Origin: Bdellovibrionaceae bacterium UBA6502
Lineage (GTDB): Bacteria; Bdellovibrionota; Bdellovibrionia; Bdellovibrionales; UBA840
Direction: 5' to 3'
Assembly (NCBI GenBank): GCA_002436415.1
Contig: DJMA01000033.1
Coordinates: 62,001 to 126,000 of the forward strand
DNA: 64,000 nt
The notes under the pieces were generated by a model. The model was not told the origin of the DNA. It saw nothing but the letters and a program-made list of their open reading frames with translations, and ran no database searches. Made by a program: the position numbers and the translations under genes. This document shows positions 43,939-53,309 of the stretch, piece after piece (the stretch's first letter is position 1; each line of letters opens with the position of its first letter).

Positions 43939-44777
43939 AAAGGGAAGACATCCAACAGTATATGGCAAAGCTCTTCAGGTTTTTCCATATGCACGTGATG
44001 TCCTCCTGTCATTGAGTGAATTTTCAAATTTTTAACTAGCTTCGATCTTTCTGATAAAACATTTTGTAAAATAGAAATTCCAGTGTCTGCAACCACTAAA
44101 TGGTAGGGGCATTCAATGGCAGCTAAGAAGCTCTGTACCTGCTTTTCTGTCATTCTAAGAGGGCTAGAAAGTTGTAGTTTTCGATCAAAAGTCCATTGGT
44201 AGCCTTGCTTGTTTTCTAAAACCCCTCGATCAACAATCAGAGCAGCATCTTCACGACTTACGCCACCATCACGAATTCTCGCCGCTATACAAGAGTCAAT
44301 GCTTGGATGTTTTTTTCTTTCTTTCTGTTTTTGGCTTAGGTAAAGTTTGGTGTATTTTCTTAAAGACTCAGGAGCCATTTTTTCTGGAGCAGAAATTGGT
44401 CCTAAGGCTTCAATGGAGAATAAGAAGTTTACATTCTCAGGAAAGCTTGCGGCGTATAGCCCAGCTAAAACACCACCTAATGAGTGGCAACAGAAATTGA
44501 TTTGGTCTAAGTTTAATTTTCTACGAAAGTCTTCAATCCAAGTGATGCTATCGAGTAAGTGGTAATGAGAGCTTTTTCCCAAGTGCTCGCTATGACCATG
44601 CCCAGGAAGTTCTAGTAAAAAGATATGAAAATGCTCTTGTAAAAAAGGCATCATTTTAAAGAAACTAGCGGCATTGTCTAGCCAACCATGAATGCAAAGA
44701 AGCTTCGGCTTTTTCTCGGTACCAGTCTCAAAATAAGCCAATTTAAGATCATTTATGATTATGTTTTTTTCTTTCAT
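43935..44777 (-). CDS. Alpha/beta hydrolase
   Basis: A 280-residue hydrolase with LLCIHGWLDNAASFFKMMPFL (HGW oxyanion segment), LELPGHGHSE, and the nucleophile elbow CCHSLGGVLAGLYA (Ser near residue 96). A late His in MTGGHHVHMEKPEEL completes the triad. Length and motifs are like the serine-hydrolase-like (SERHL) group. No substrate can be named. The start is set at ATG 44777; a TTG at 44810 would add 11 residues. The end overlaps the convergent ferredoxin gene by four bases. Confidence 0.85.
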   Translation of the reverse strand: MKEKNIIINDLKLAYFETGTEKKPKLLCIHGWLDNAASFFKMMPFLQEHFHIFLLELPGHGHSEHLGKSSHYHLLDSITWIEDFRRKLNLDQINFCCHSLGGVLAGLYAASFPENVNFLFSIEALGPISAPEKMAPESLRKYTKLYLSQKQKERKKHPSIDSCIAARIRDGGVSREDAALIVDRGVLENKQGYQWTFDRKLQLSSPLRMTEKQVQSFLAAIECPYHLVVADTGISILQNVLSERSKLVKNLKIHSMTGGHHVHMEKPEELCHILLDVFPF

Positions 44778-44908
44778 GAGGCATTTTAAATCAGAGAGTC
44801 CAGGAATCAAGGAATCAGTGTTTTTTGCGATTAAGATTCGATAAAATACTGGGGTAAAATGAAAAAACTGTCGATAGAAGGGTGTATTTTTACGAAAGAG
44901 GTTCTTTC

Positions 44909-46375
44909 TTGTCGAAAATTAAACTAGATGCAATGTTTAATAAGGATTTGTTTGAGTGGTCTCAAAGCATTTCAAAAATTGGCACCTGGTTTTTAGATAT
45001 TGCCGAAAATAAAGTTTATTGGTCAGAAGAGACTTATCGCATCCACGAGCTTTCCTCAGATATTGAAGTTGATGTAGATGAAGCTCTCACATTTTATCAT
45101 ATAGATGACCGAGATATGATTAATCAAGCGGTTGCTGATGGGATGGAAAATGCAAAGCCTTGGGATGTAATTGCGAGAATCATAACGGCAGAGCATAACA
45201 TCAAAAGCGTAAGAGCAGCAGGTAGACCTGTTTATGATGAAAACCGTAAATTAATTCGGCTTGAAGGAATTTTTCAAGAATTAGATGTTTCTAAAAGTGT
45301 TGCAGAAGATGCCAATTTTGTTGCAAAACAGAGTCACTTTATTGAGAAACTAACCAACGACGTTATTATAATTGCTAAGACCGATTCCAAAGGTAAAATT
45401 ACTTTCGTAAATGATAAATTTTGTGAGATTTCAAAGTATTCAAGGGCGGAATTGATCGGCCAAGACCACAGAATTTTGAACTCTGGATATCATGGTAAAG
45501 AGTTTTTCACTAATATGTGGAAGACCATTCGTTCCAAAAAAACTTGGCGAAACCAAATCAAAAATATCGCAAAAGACGGAAGCTACTATTGGGTAGATAC
45601 TACCATTCGTCCCGTATTAGGTGACGAGGGTGAAATTTTAGAGTTCGTTAGTTTCCGTTTGGAAATCACAAAGCAAAAGGAACTAGAAAGTTCAGAAATT
45701 AAAATGGCAAAGCTTGCTGCGGTTGGAGAGACCACAGCGCAGATTATTCATGATGTAATGAATCCACTAGCGATCATTCAAGGAAACGCCGAAAAAATTG
45801 AAAAACACATTGAGCGCGATGAAATCGATAGAGAGGCAATTTTAAAAGGAAGTAACCGCATCCAAAACTCGGTAGACCGAGTGAAAGAATTGTTTGGAGG
45901 CCTAAGAAAAGGTCTTCTAAAAGATAACTCCTTGGTGGAAATTTCTTTTAATAAATTAATCTTAGACATTTATGCGGACCTGGAAGAAATCGCCGAGGCT
46001 GCAAATGTCGAACTAAGATCTGATGAACTGGGTGATTTTAAGCTGGTGGGAGATCATCAAAAATTACGCCAAGCATTTACGAACTTAGTAAAAAATGGAA
46101 TCGATGCTGGTCGCGATAGACCAAATGCATGGGTTGATGTGAGATTGTTAAGTATTGGAGCTTTCAAAGTTGTTCAAGTAACAGATTCGGGAAATGGCAT
46201 TCCGGAAGCTTATCATGAGAAAATTTTTGAATCTCTTTTTACCACTAAAAAAGAAAAGGGTGGAACTGGTTTAGGACTTGGATTAGTAAAAAAAATAATC
46301 AAGGCTCACAATGGAATCATCCGTGTAAACCCTGATTGTCCCAATACCCAAATGGAAGTCATGTTTACCACTTAG
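44909..46375 (+). CDS. PAS-domain sensor histidine kinase, soluble
   Basis: The 488-residue product has two PAS domains (residues ~10-130 and ~135-260; the second with GKITFVNDKFCEISKYSRAELIG), an H-box GETTAQIIHDVMNPLAIIQGNAE (His near residue 284), and a HATPase domain with NLVKNGIDAG, DSGNGIPE and GGTGLGLGLVKKI. No membrane segment is visible, so it senses a cytoplasmic signal. No response regulator lies beside it. TTG 44909 is chosen because AAAGAGG sits 7 bases upstream; GTG 44882 is an alternative. It converges with fabH, stops overlapping by four bases. Confidence 0.9.
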   Translation: MSKIKLDAMFNKDLFEWSQSISKIGTWFLDIAENKVYWSEETYRIHELSSDIEVDVDEALTFYHIDDRDMINQAVADGMENAKPWDVIARIITAEHNIKSVRAAGRPVYDENRKLIRLEGIFQELDVSKSVAEDANFVAKQSHFIEKLTNDVIIIAKTDSKGKITFVNDKFCEISKYSRAELIGQDHRILNSGYHGKEFFTNMWKTIRSKKTWRNQIKNIAKDGSYYWVDTTIRPVLGDEGEILEFVSFRLEITKQKELESSEIKMAKLAAVGETTAQIIHDVMNPLAIIQGNAEKIEKHIERDEIDREAILKGSNRIQNSVDRVKELFGGLRKGLLKDNSLVEISFNKLILDIYADLEEIAEAANVELRSDELGDFKLVGDHQKLRQAFTNLVKNGIDAGRDRPNAWVDVRLLSIGAFKVVQVTDSGNGIPEAYHEKIFESLFTTKKEKGGTGLGLGLVKKIIKAHNGIIRVNPDCPNTQMEVMFTT

Positions 46376-47373
46376 TAACGCAGTAAACTTGCACCCCAAG
46401 TAAAACCACTACCAAAAGCAACGAAAGCTACCAAATCACCACGTTTGATTTTTCCTTCGCGTACAGCCTCATCCAAGGTCAATGGAATGGTACAAGCTGT
46501 GGTGTTACCGTATCGGTCTAATGTGTTGTGGGTTTTTTCTGGTGGAATTCCAAGATGTTCCAACACCATATTGTTAATTCTTAGGTTCGCTTGGTGAGCA
46601 ATTACAAAATCTATGTCTGACAATTGCACAGAATTCTTCTCACACAATGCTTTCATGGCTTGTGGCATTCTTGTAACCGCATTTTTAAACACAAATTTTC
46701 CATCCATATATGGCCAGATATCTGATTCGTCTAAAATGCCTTCGTGAATTCTCCCTCTTAAATCATTAGGAGTGGGTTTTTTTAGGATTAATTTGTCTGC
46801 GTGTTTCCCTTGGGAGTATAATTTATGATCGATCAACTGGCTTTCTGAGCTCTCGTCGACCGCTTCAATGATACAGGCGGCAGCAGCATCGCCAAACAAC
46901 ACGCTAATGTCTCTACCATTGGTTGTTTTATCCATTGAGGTGGAGTGAATTTCAGAAGCGCAAACTAAAACTCGTTTGTACATTCCAGATCGAACCCAAG
47001 CATCGGCAACACTTAAAGAATATAAAAATCCTGTGCATTGGTTTCTCGTATCTAGGGCAGGTACATGTTCTTTGAAGCCTAAGGAGTCTTGCAATAAAAC
47101 TCCTGTGCCTGGAAAAATATAATCCGTCATTAGAGATGTGAAAATGACCATATCAATATCGTCTACGTCGATTCCAGCTTTTTCAATGGCTTCTTTACTC
47201 GCGTGCGTAGCCATAGATAAAGTGGTTTCACCTTCGCTAACCCAGTGGCGTTTTTCAATGCCACTTCTTTGTTGAATCCACTCATCAGAGGTGTCCATCA
47301 TGGATTCTAGGTCTTTATTTGTAACAACTTTTTTTGGGGTGTAAATCCCAGTACTTAGAATACGACTTCGCAT
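46372..47373 (-). CDS. fabH: Beta-ketoacyl-ACP synthase III
   Basis: A 333-residue KAS III: active-site Cys in DTRNQCTGFLYSL (residue ~113), His in FVIAHQANLRI and Asn in DRYGNTTACTIPL. The opening RILSTGIYTPKKVVTNKDL and SDEWIQQRSGIEKRHW are typical. It condenses an acyl-CoA starter with malonyl-ACP to begin fatty acid synthesis. No other fab genes are adjacent, so it may be the housekeeping enzyme or one of several copies. Confidence 0.93.
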   Translation of the reverse strand: MRSRILSTGIYTPKKVVTNKDLESMMDTSDEWIQQRSGIEKRHWVSEGETTLSMATHASKEAIEKAGIDVDDIDMVIFTSLMTDYIFPGTGVLLQDSLGFKEHVPALDTRNQCTGFLYSLSVADAWVRSGMYKRVLVCASEIHSTSMDKTTNGRDISVLFGDAAAACIIEAVDESSESQLIDHKLYSQGKHADKLILKKPTPNDLRGRIHEGILDESDIWPYMDGKFVFKNAVTRMPQAMKALCEKNSVQLSDIDFVIAHQANLRINNMVLEHLGIPPEKTHNTLDRYGNTTACTIPLTLDEAVREGKIKRGDLVAFVAFGSGFTWGASLLRY

Positions 47374-47529
47374 TTCAACTCCTTAAAAAAGCACAATATA
47401 CAATGCGGGCTGATAAGACACGAGAATACTAGCTGCGTTAGCATTGTTTAAGGAAAAGCATTGGTTTTGAATGGGAATTATATTTTTTTTAGCAAAGAAA
47501 ATTAAAGAGAAAGGTAAGTGCTTAGACTA

Positions 47530-47558
47530 AAAGCAAAAAAGCCTCTAAGAAGAGGCTT
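47530..47558 (-). terminator. Intrinsic terminator of the A-type carrier gene
   Basis: Minus strand AAGCCTCT, loop TCTT, AGAGGCTT, then TTTTGCTTTT, 12 bases after the stop codon. Confidence 0.88.
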
Positions 47559-47570
47559 TATAAGATGAAT

Positions 47571-47897
47571 TTAAACGGCAAAAGAACTACCACAGCCGCA
47601 GGTTTTTTTAGCATTTGGATTTGTGAAACTAAAGCCAGTGCCATTTAATCCACCGGAATAATCTAAAGTCATCCCTATGATGTATAGGTATGACTTAGGG
47701 TCGATGGAAATTTTAAATCCTTCTTGTTCAAAAACCTTGTCAGTTTCTTTATGTTCGTTTTGAAACTCTAATTTATAACTAAGGCCAGAGCACCCACCTT
47801 GGCGAACCTGGATGCGTAAAAATGCATCCTCACCACGTTGCTCAGCTTGTAGAATATTTTTAATTTGATTTTTAGCTGCTTCGCTTACTTGAATCAT
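47571..47897 (-). CDS. A-type iron-sulfur carrier (IscA/ErpA/SufA family)
   Basis: A 108-residue protein with the three conserved cysteines: RQGGCSGLSYKLEF and the C-terminal TCGCGSSF. It carries or delivers Fe-S clusters to target enzymes. The gene lies between fabH and the cysteine desulfurase with separate terminators, not in a classical isc operon; no IscU scaffold is visible in the window. Which of IscA, ErpA or SufA it equals cannot be settled by eye. Confidence 0.93.
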   Translation of the reverse strand: MIQVSEAAKNQIKNILQAEQRGEDAFLRIQVRQGGCSGLSYKLEFQNEHKETDKVFEQEGFKISIDPKSYLYIIGMTLDYSGGLNGTGFSFTNPNAKKTCGCGSSFAV

Positions 47898-48024
47898 AAA
47901 ATTCTCCTAAGTCTAATTCTAGCAAAAGCCGGTAAAATTGTCTATCTCAAGGCGATTTCCCGGTGAAAAAATTGGGATTTTGTAAACTATTAGAATTACT
48001 TTGTTTTATTTTTTTAATGAATAA

Positions 48025-48068
48025 AGAGCCTTCATTTGCTTTACGAATAGCTTGGTTTAAAAGGCTCT
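48025..48068 (-). terminator. Possible terminator of the desulfurase gene
   Basis: Minus strand AGAGCCTT pairs with AAGGCTCT across a 28-base loop, followed by TTTATTC. The long loop makes it a weak candidate. Confidence 0.35.
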
Positions 48069-48071
48069 CCG

Positions 48072-49235
48072 CTAAAGTAGAGCCCCTTTTAATGCTAGTT
48101 TAAAATAAGCCATAAAGTTCTCGATGTCCTCGTCATTAGTAAACCTTCCTGTGCTTAAGCGGATGGTAGAATTCGCGAGGCTTTTATCAAGACCAATCGC
48201 AGTCAAAACATGAGAAGGGCTGGCACTGGCGGTAGAGCAGGCGCTACCGGTAGAAAAAGCTACTAATCTCATTCCTGACTTCAGTTTGGCTCCATCAATG
48301 TTTTTAAAACTGAGGCTAAGGTTGTTGGGTAATTTGTTGTTTAAATCTTTGGGACCGTTAATGATAAACTCTACCTTCATTAGTTTACAGACATCAGTAA
48401 TTTGCTCTAAAAGTTTTGCTCGCAAATCGGAAATGTTTTTGGACTCAATAGCCAAGTTATGGCTTGCCATTGCAATGGCTTCACCAAGTCCTACAATTCC
48501 AGGAACATTCAAAGTTCCTGATCTTCTCCCTGCCTCATGACCACCTCCCACTAGGTAAGGCTTCAGTTGCATTTTAGGTTTTTTATCTCTGATAAAAAGA
48601 ACTCCAGTTCCCTTTGGCCCATAAAATTTATGAGCTGTTAAAGAGACTAAATCGGCTGGTATTTCTTCGAGGGAAAACTCTACTTTGCCAATGGCTTGCA
48701 CGGCATCGGTATGAAAAAAGACATGATTCTCTTGGCAGACTTCAGCAATTTCTTTAATAGGATTGATACTTCCAATTTCGTTGTTGGAGTGAATTACACT
48801 CACAAAAAGTGTATTTTTTTTGATGGCTGCGCGAACTTGTTCAGTGCTAACTCTACCTTCGGAGTCGGCTTCTAAAACTGTGAGTTCGGCTCCGCGTTCT
48901 ACTAGTCTTTCACAAATGGCTAATATTGATTTGTGTTCGGTGTTTGTTGTTATTAGGTGCTGCGCCTGATCTCCGTATTGATCAAAAAGACCTACAAGTG
49001 CAAGGTGACTTGCTTCGGTGGCCCCACCGGTAAAGACAATTTCCTCAGGCTTTGCAGAAATGCATTTTGCCACTTGCTGCCGGGCTTTTTCCACAGCCTC
49101 AGTTGCGCCCCAACCCCAAGGGTGTTGGCTTGCGGCGTTTCCAAATTGTTCAGTAAAGTAGGGGAGCATGGCTTCCATAACTTTAGGGTCTACTGGAGTG
49201 GTGGCGTGGTAGTCAAAATATACAGATTTTTTCAT
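48072..49235 (-). CDS. Cysteine desulfurase, NifS/IscS type
   Basis: A 387-residue PLP enzyme. The start is ATG 49235 (MKKSVYFDYHATTPVDPKV); the upstream extension from 49298 lacks family similarity. PLP Lys is in SLTAHKFYGPKGTG (residue ~199), His in TNTEHKS, and the active Cys in STGSACSTASASPSHVL (residue ~322). It supplies sulfur from cysteine for Fe-S clusters and tRNA thiolation. A nearby A-type carrier gene supports Fe-S work. IscU and IscR are not seen nearby. Confidence 0.94.
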   Translation of the reverse strand: MKKSVYFDYHATTPVDPKVMEAMLPYFTEQFGNAASQHPWGWGATEAVEKARQQVAKCISAKPEEIVFTGGATEASHLALVGLFDQYGDQAQHLITTNTEHKSILAICERLVERGAELTVLEADSEGRVSTEQVRAAIKKNTLFVSVIHSNNEIGSINPIKEIAEVCQENHVFFHTDAVQAIGKVEFSLEEIPADLVSLTAHKFYGPKGTGVLFIRDKKPKMQLKPYLVGGGHEAGRRSGTLNVPGIVGLGEAIAMASHNLAIESKNISDLRAKLLEQITDVCKLMKVEFIINGPKDLNNKLPNNLSLSFKNIDGAKLKSGMRLVAFSTGSACSTASASPSHVLTAIGLDKSLANSTIRLSTGRFTNDEDIENFMAYFKLALKGALL

Positions 49236-49436
49236 AGCGCCATTATACTTAGAGCTTTGCAAAGATGACAGTGTAATATTGACAAATTTTATGACCATTT
49301 GGGCCTTAGTTAATATTTTGAATTAGGGCAGATACAAAGTTTTTAAAAGCGTGGAGTAGGAGAGTGAATATGGAAAGCTTGCTCAAGAAGTCCCTGCATA
49401 GTAATAAACTCCTACATATCTTAAGAGGAGAAAGAA

Positions 49437-49784
49437 ATGCTTGTTATGCTAGGTATACCCAATTGTGACACCGTTAGAAAAGCGAGACAGAAGCTAGATA
49501 AGTTGGGAATCGAATTTAAATTTCGTGACTTGCGAAAAGAAGAGTTGAGTGAAAAAGAGTGGAAGGCTCTAATTCGTCAAGATAAGGAGGGTAAATTAAT
49601 TAACACGAAAAGCCCTAATTTTCGCAAAAGTTCTTACACAAAAGAAGATATGGAAAGCGATAAAAACAAATTAGACTTACTTCTTGAAAAACCTACTTTG
49701 ATGAAACGCCCAAATCTTTTGCTTAATGATGAGATTTACTGTATTGGATATGACGAAGAAAAATATGAAAAATTAGCAAAATAA
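49437..49784 (+). CDS. Spx/YffB-like (ArsC-fold) protein
   Basis: A 115-residue thioredoxin-fold protein: LGIPNCDTVRKARQKLDKLGIEFKFRDLRKE at the N-terminus, with a single Cys in the position of ArsC/YffB, then NTKSPNFRKS and a C-terminal MKRPNLLL. The KRP segment corresponds to the conserved RP region. It is probably glutathione-dependent like YffB rather than an arsenate reductase, as the extra catalytic residues of ArsC are not obvious. AAGAGGAG precedes the ATG. queF starts 26 bases later, so they may share a transcript. Confidence 0.87.
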   Translation: MLVMLGIPNCDTVRKARQKLDKLGIEFKFRDLRKEELSEKEWKALIRQDKEGKLINTKSPNFRKSSYTKEDMESDKNKLDLLLEKPTLMKRPNLLLNDEIYCIGYDEEKYEKLAK

Positions 49785-49810
49785 ATTTCAAAAGATATGG
49801 AGTTTGAAAA

Positions 49811-50218
49811 ATGTCTGAAGAAAAAAAATATGGAACGATAGCTATTGAAGAAAATGAACTGATTCGTTTTGAAAACCGCACCAAGCATCGCGATTATAAT
49901 ATTGAGTTTACTTGTCCTGAGTTTACTTGTTTATGTCCACGTTCTGGTTTTCCAGATTTCGCAACCATCTACATCGATTACATTCCAGATCAGTATTGTG
50001 TAGAGTTAAAGAGTTTAAAGCTTTATGTTAACTCCTTTAGAAACGTAGGGGTTTACCATGAGGATGTTGCCAATAAAATTTTGGATGATCTTGTAGACTT
50101 ATTGGACCCTAAAGAAATGCATATCACTGCTGACTTTACGGTTCGAGGAAATATTCACACAGTAGTTAATGCCTCTCATTACAAAGAAGATCTTTTAGAA
50201 GAGTTTGTAGAAGCATAA
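49811..50218 (+). CDS. queF: NADPH-dependent 7-cyano-7-deazaguanine reductase
   Basis: A 135-residue short-form QueF. Conserved parts are FTCPEFTCLCPRSGFPDFATIYIDY, with the active Cys, the QueF motif VELKSLKLY, and YHEDVANKILDDL. It reduces preQ0 to preQ1 in queuosine synthesis for tRNA. The other que genes are not in this window. It ends one base before the stop codon of the convergent hybrid kinase. Confidence 0.95.
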   Translation: MSEEKKYGTIAIEENELIRFENRTKHRDYNIEFTCPEFTCLCPRSGFPDFATIYIDYIPDQYCVELKSLKLYVNSFRNVGVYHEDVANKILDDLVDLLDPKEMHITADFTVRGNIHTVVNASHYKEDLLEEFVEA

Positions 50219-50219
50219 T

Positions 50220-52106
50220 CTAGGCGGCTTTTTGAGAGTTTTGTTTTTCTTGAAAAGCCTCAATTAGGGAAGTGGCTACATTGTCAATTTTGATTGGCTT
50301 TGCTATGTAGCCTCTCATTCCAGCGTCTTCACAGGCTTGCCTGTCTTCAGCCATTGCGTTTGCCGTCATGGCAATTATAAAAGGCTTGTTTTTAATTTCG
50401 TCATTGTCAATGATTTCGATGGAAGCTTCAACACCACTCATGATTGGCATCTGCATATCCATTAAGATAACATCAAATTCTTCGTCTTTTATTAACTCAA
50501 CAATTTCGTGACCGTTATCACGAAGACTAAAATCATGATAGCCTAATTTCTTTAAAAACTTTTCGATCACCATTTGATTGATCATATTGTCTTCAGCGAT
50601 GGCTATTTTTAGTGGATGCTTTTGCGCAAAGCTTTCATCCAATTGATATTCCACTTCATTCATTTTTGTAGAACTGATGTTTTGAACTTTTTCAGTCTGA
50701 ATACTAAAGTAGAAAGTGGAACCTTCACCAAAAGTGCTTTCCACCCAGATGTCACCACCTAGCAGTTTGGAGATGCTTTTACTAATGGCAAGTCCTAAAC
50801 CCGTACCGCCAAATTTACGAGTGATACTGCCATCTACCTGGGAAAAATCCTGGAATAGTTTGTGTTGTAGATTTTCGTCGATTCCAATACCGGTGTCTTT
50901 AACCGCAAAGATGATTTCACAATTGCTATCATCTAAATCTTTCATGGAAACATTTAAAGTGACTTTGCCCTTGTCAGTGAACTTTACTGCGTTTCCAAGT
51001 AAGTTCACTAAAACTTGTCGAACTCGGCTAGGATCACTAGCTATTTCTTTTGGAAGTCCTTCTTCCACTTCATAATTGATCTCTATGTTTTTCTGCAAGG
51101 CAGAAACTTTAAATAGGTCTATGCAATCGGAAACATTTCTTTGTAGATCAAAAGGCACAACTTCCATTGTCATTTTTCCAGCTTCGATTTTAGAAAAATC
51201 TAGGATGTCATTGATAATGCTAAGTAGGGAGTTGGCAGAGAGACTTATAGATTGTAGTAGTTCTTTCTGCTCATCATTGAGTTCGGTTTCTGATAAGATG
51301 CTTGATAAACCAAGAATCCCATTCATAGGCGTTCTAATTTCATGTGACATGGTTGCTAGAAATCTTGATTTTACTTGAGAAAGCTCCAGAGCTTTATCTC
51401 TGGCGCGAATCAGTTTCTTTTCGGCAGAAGTCTGTTTGGAAATGTCCCAACAGTAAATGTTTATGGTCCCAAGTTTCTCATTGTTCACAATGAAAACTTT
51501 AAAGTCTTTTCCAGCAATTTTTTTATCATATTCCCACTTTGGATGTTCACTAACAACTTTAAGATATGATTGGTAAAACTCTTCAGGTACTTTCTTTCCA
51601 ACTTTTAGTCCCAAGGACTTAGTGATGTCGCTGGCAGCTCGGTTGAAAAATATCACTTCTCGGTCAGAGTTTAAGCGAATCACTGGATTCGGGTTTTCCC
51701 TAGAGATATTGGCAAGTTCCTTAATTTTAGCGCGAGTATCGCGCTGTTGACCTTGGTAGACTTGTAGGTCACTTAGCATTTGGTTAAAGTTTTGGAAAAT
51801 CTCACCAATTTCGTCTTGGCGCTCGAAGTGGATTCGCTTGCTAAAATTTCCATCACGAATTTCTTCTGCCGCTTCACGAACTTTCGTTACTGCAAGAGTA
51901 ATTTGTTGGCTTACCCATCGAGCAAAGGCATAGAAGCTTACAAGACTAAAAAGAACGGAACCTAAAATCGGTGGTATAGATTCAGCTAGGTAGTTTTTTA
52001 GTAAAAAGAAAACGGCAGTATTTAAAAATACCAATGCAAACAAAAGTACATAGACTTTGCTTGTCATCTTCATTTTTTGCCAAGTAATTTCACTAAAGTT
52101 CATCAT
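50220..52106 (-). CDS. Membrane hybrid histidine kinase (HAMP-PAS-HisKA-HATPase-REC)
   Basis: A 628-residue hybrid kinase. Two membrane helices (VYVLLFALVFLNTAVFFLL and IPPILGSVLFSLVSFYAFA) with almost no periplasmic loop precede a HAMP domain, a PAS domain (residues ~145-240), and the H-box FLATMSHEIRTPMNGILGLSS (His near residue 260). The HATPase domain includes KFGGTGLGLAISKSI. A C-terminal receiver starts IAIAEDNMINQMVIEKFLKK with the phospho-Asp in VILMDMQMPIMSG. With little periplasmic part it probably senses a membrane or cytoplasmic signal. The start is ATG 52106; TTG 52121 is also possible. No DNA-binding partner is adjacent. Confidence 0.93.
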   Translation of the reverse strand: MMNFSEITWQKMKMTSKVYVLLFALVFLNTAVFFLLKNYLAESIPPILGSVLFSLVSFYAFARWVSQQITLAVTKVREAAEEIRDGNFSKRIHFERQDEIGEIFQNFNQMLSDLQVYQGQQRDTRAKIKELANISRENPNPVIRLNSDREVIFFNRAASDITKSLGLKVGKKVPEEFYQSYLKVVSEHPKWEYDKKIAGKDFKVFIVNNEKLGTINIYCWDISKQTSAEKKLIRARDKALELSQVKSRFLATMSHEIRTPMNGILGLSSILSETELNDEQKELLQSISLSANSLLSIINDILDFSKIEAGKMTMEVVPFDLQRNVSDCIDLFKVSALQKNIEINYEVEEGLPKEIASDPSRVRQVLVNLLGNAVKFTDKGKVTLNVSMKDLDDSNCEIIFAVKDTGIGIDENLQHKLFQDFSQVDGSITRKFGGTGLGLAISKSISKLLGGDIWVESTFGEGSTFYFSIQTEKVQNISSTKMNEVEYQLDESFAQKHPLKIAIAEDNMINQMVIEKFLKKLGYHDFSLRDNGHEIVELIKDEEFDVILMDMQMPIMSGVEASIEIIDNDEIKNKPFIIAMTANAMAEDRQACEDAGMRGYIAKPIKIDNVATSLIEAFQEKQNSQKAA

Positions 52107-52144
52107 CTTATATATCGGCAAAAAACTTATAATTATTCGATGAA

Positions 52145-53278
52145 TTAGTGAATACTAGACTTTTTAAAGTAAGTCTTTTCAGGGATGTTTTTATAAATGT
52201 GCAGACTCGCCTGCAGGCAAGCCAAGGCGCCAAGGCCCAAGACCAGGTATTGCTTGAATTCACCCAAATTTAGCAATGGCAGACTCAACATAAGTCCGGC
52301 AAACAAAGCAATGACTGAGAAGTACAAGTTCTCCGAGGTCATACTAGGTATACACAAAATTAACACTAAGCAAAGTATAGGATAAAGGCTTTCAGGGCTA
52401 AAACTGAAACTGAAAAGACAAAGATAGAAGCTTAAATTTGCAAACTTTTGGCGAAAGCTAAGACTTTTTTGATCGGATAGAAAGTAATAGCTAAATGCGC
52501 AGAGTAAAAAGGAGCCAGCTACATTGTTTACACAATAAAGAGCTTTAATCTCATTGAGGAGAAAGTCTTTTGTTAGAAAAAAGAAGATGCAAGGCACGAG
52601 TAAAAAACTAAAAAGAGACAAAAGCATTTGTGATAGATTCGCCTGTAAAAGTCCTTGCGGTAAGAAAATCCATCCCAGTGGATGTAGGACTGAAAGTAAG
52701 CCTGCCAACAAACTGCGGTAAAGGTAGTGGCCGATTCCTAGGCTTAAAGAAAGAAAGGGAAGTAGCAATACTACACCGCTTTGAGGGCGCCATACTAAGT
52801 ATACAAAAGGCATACTCATTAGTATTAAGGTACTTGTTTTGTTTGGATAACGGTCTTTGCAGTCCAGGTAGAGGTCGGTGATAAAGAAAAAACTTAATAT
52901 TAAGCTGATGACAGCGATAAGGTAATAGTTTTGCTTATCTAAAAAGTCGGCAAAGTATAAAATGTTGCGATACACAGAGCTTAATTCATACCTTGAATCA
53001 CTGAAAACTTCGGGATAAAAAAGCCAGTTTTGCACAAAAAAGCTAAAGACTCCATCGGAATGAATTAAACTTTGCATTGAAAACACAAGCCCTAAAAAGC
53101 TACCAAAAAATAGGTGGTAGGGAGAAAAAATATTTTTATTTAAAAAGAGGTATGTCCATAGCAAAGCTTGGATGCTAAATACAATGAGGTCAGCGTACGG
53201 AAATATTTCGCCAGCATAACGATCTGCAACCTGAAAATAATAAAAGCTAAATCCTAGAAGATAGGGCAAAAATGGCAT
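52145..53278 (-). CDS. Polytopic membrane protein of unknown function
   Basis: A 377-residue very hydrophobic protein with about ten predicted membrane helices and short loops. I see no transporter motif; the layout with a long first half and repeated short helices recalls glycosyltransferase-C or polymerase-like membrane proteins (for example WRPQSGVVLLLPFLSLSLG), but there is no DxD or other catalytic mark that I can point to. The start is ATG 53278, close to the fusion gene upstream on the same strand (53310). It may be transcribed with that gene and fur. Confidence 0.6.
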   Translation of the reverse strand: MPFLPYLLGFSFYYFQVADRYAGEIFPYADLIVFSIQALLWTYLFLNKNIFSPYHLFFGSFLGLVFSMQSLIHSDGVFSFFVQNWLFYPEVFSDSRYELSSVYRNILYFADFLDKQNYYLIAVISLILSFFFITDLYLDCKDRYPNKTSTLILMSMPFVYLVWRPQSGVVLLLPFLSLSLGIGHYLYRSLLAGLLSVLHPLGWIFLPQGLLQANLSQMLLSLFSFLLVPCIFFFLTKDFLLNEIKALYCVNNVAGSFLLCAFSYYFLSDQKSLSFRQKFANLSFYLCLFSFSFSPESLYPILCLVLILCIPSMTSENLYFSVIALFAGLMLSLPLLNLGEFKQYLVLGLGALACLQASLHIYKNIPEKTYFKKSSIH

Positions 53279-53309
53279 AATTCGTCATCGACGAAAAGGA
53301 GTGAAAGCT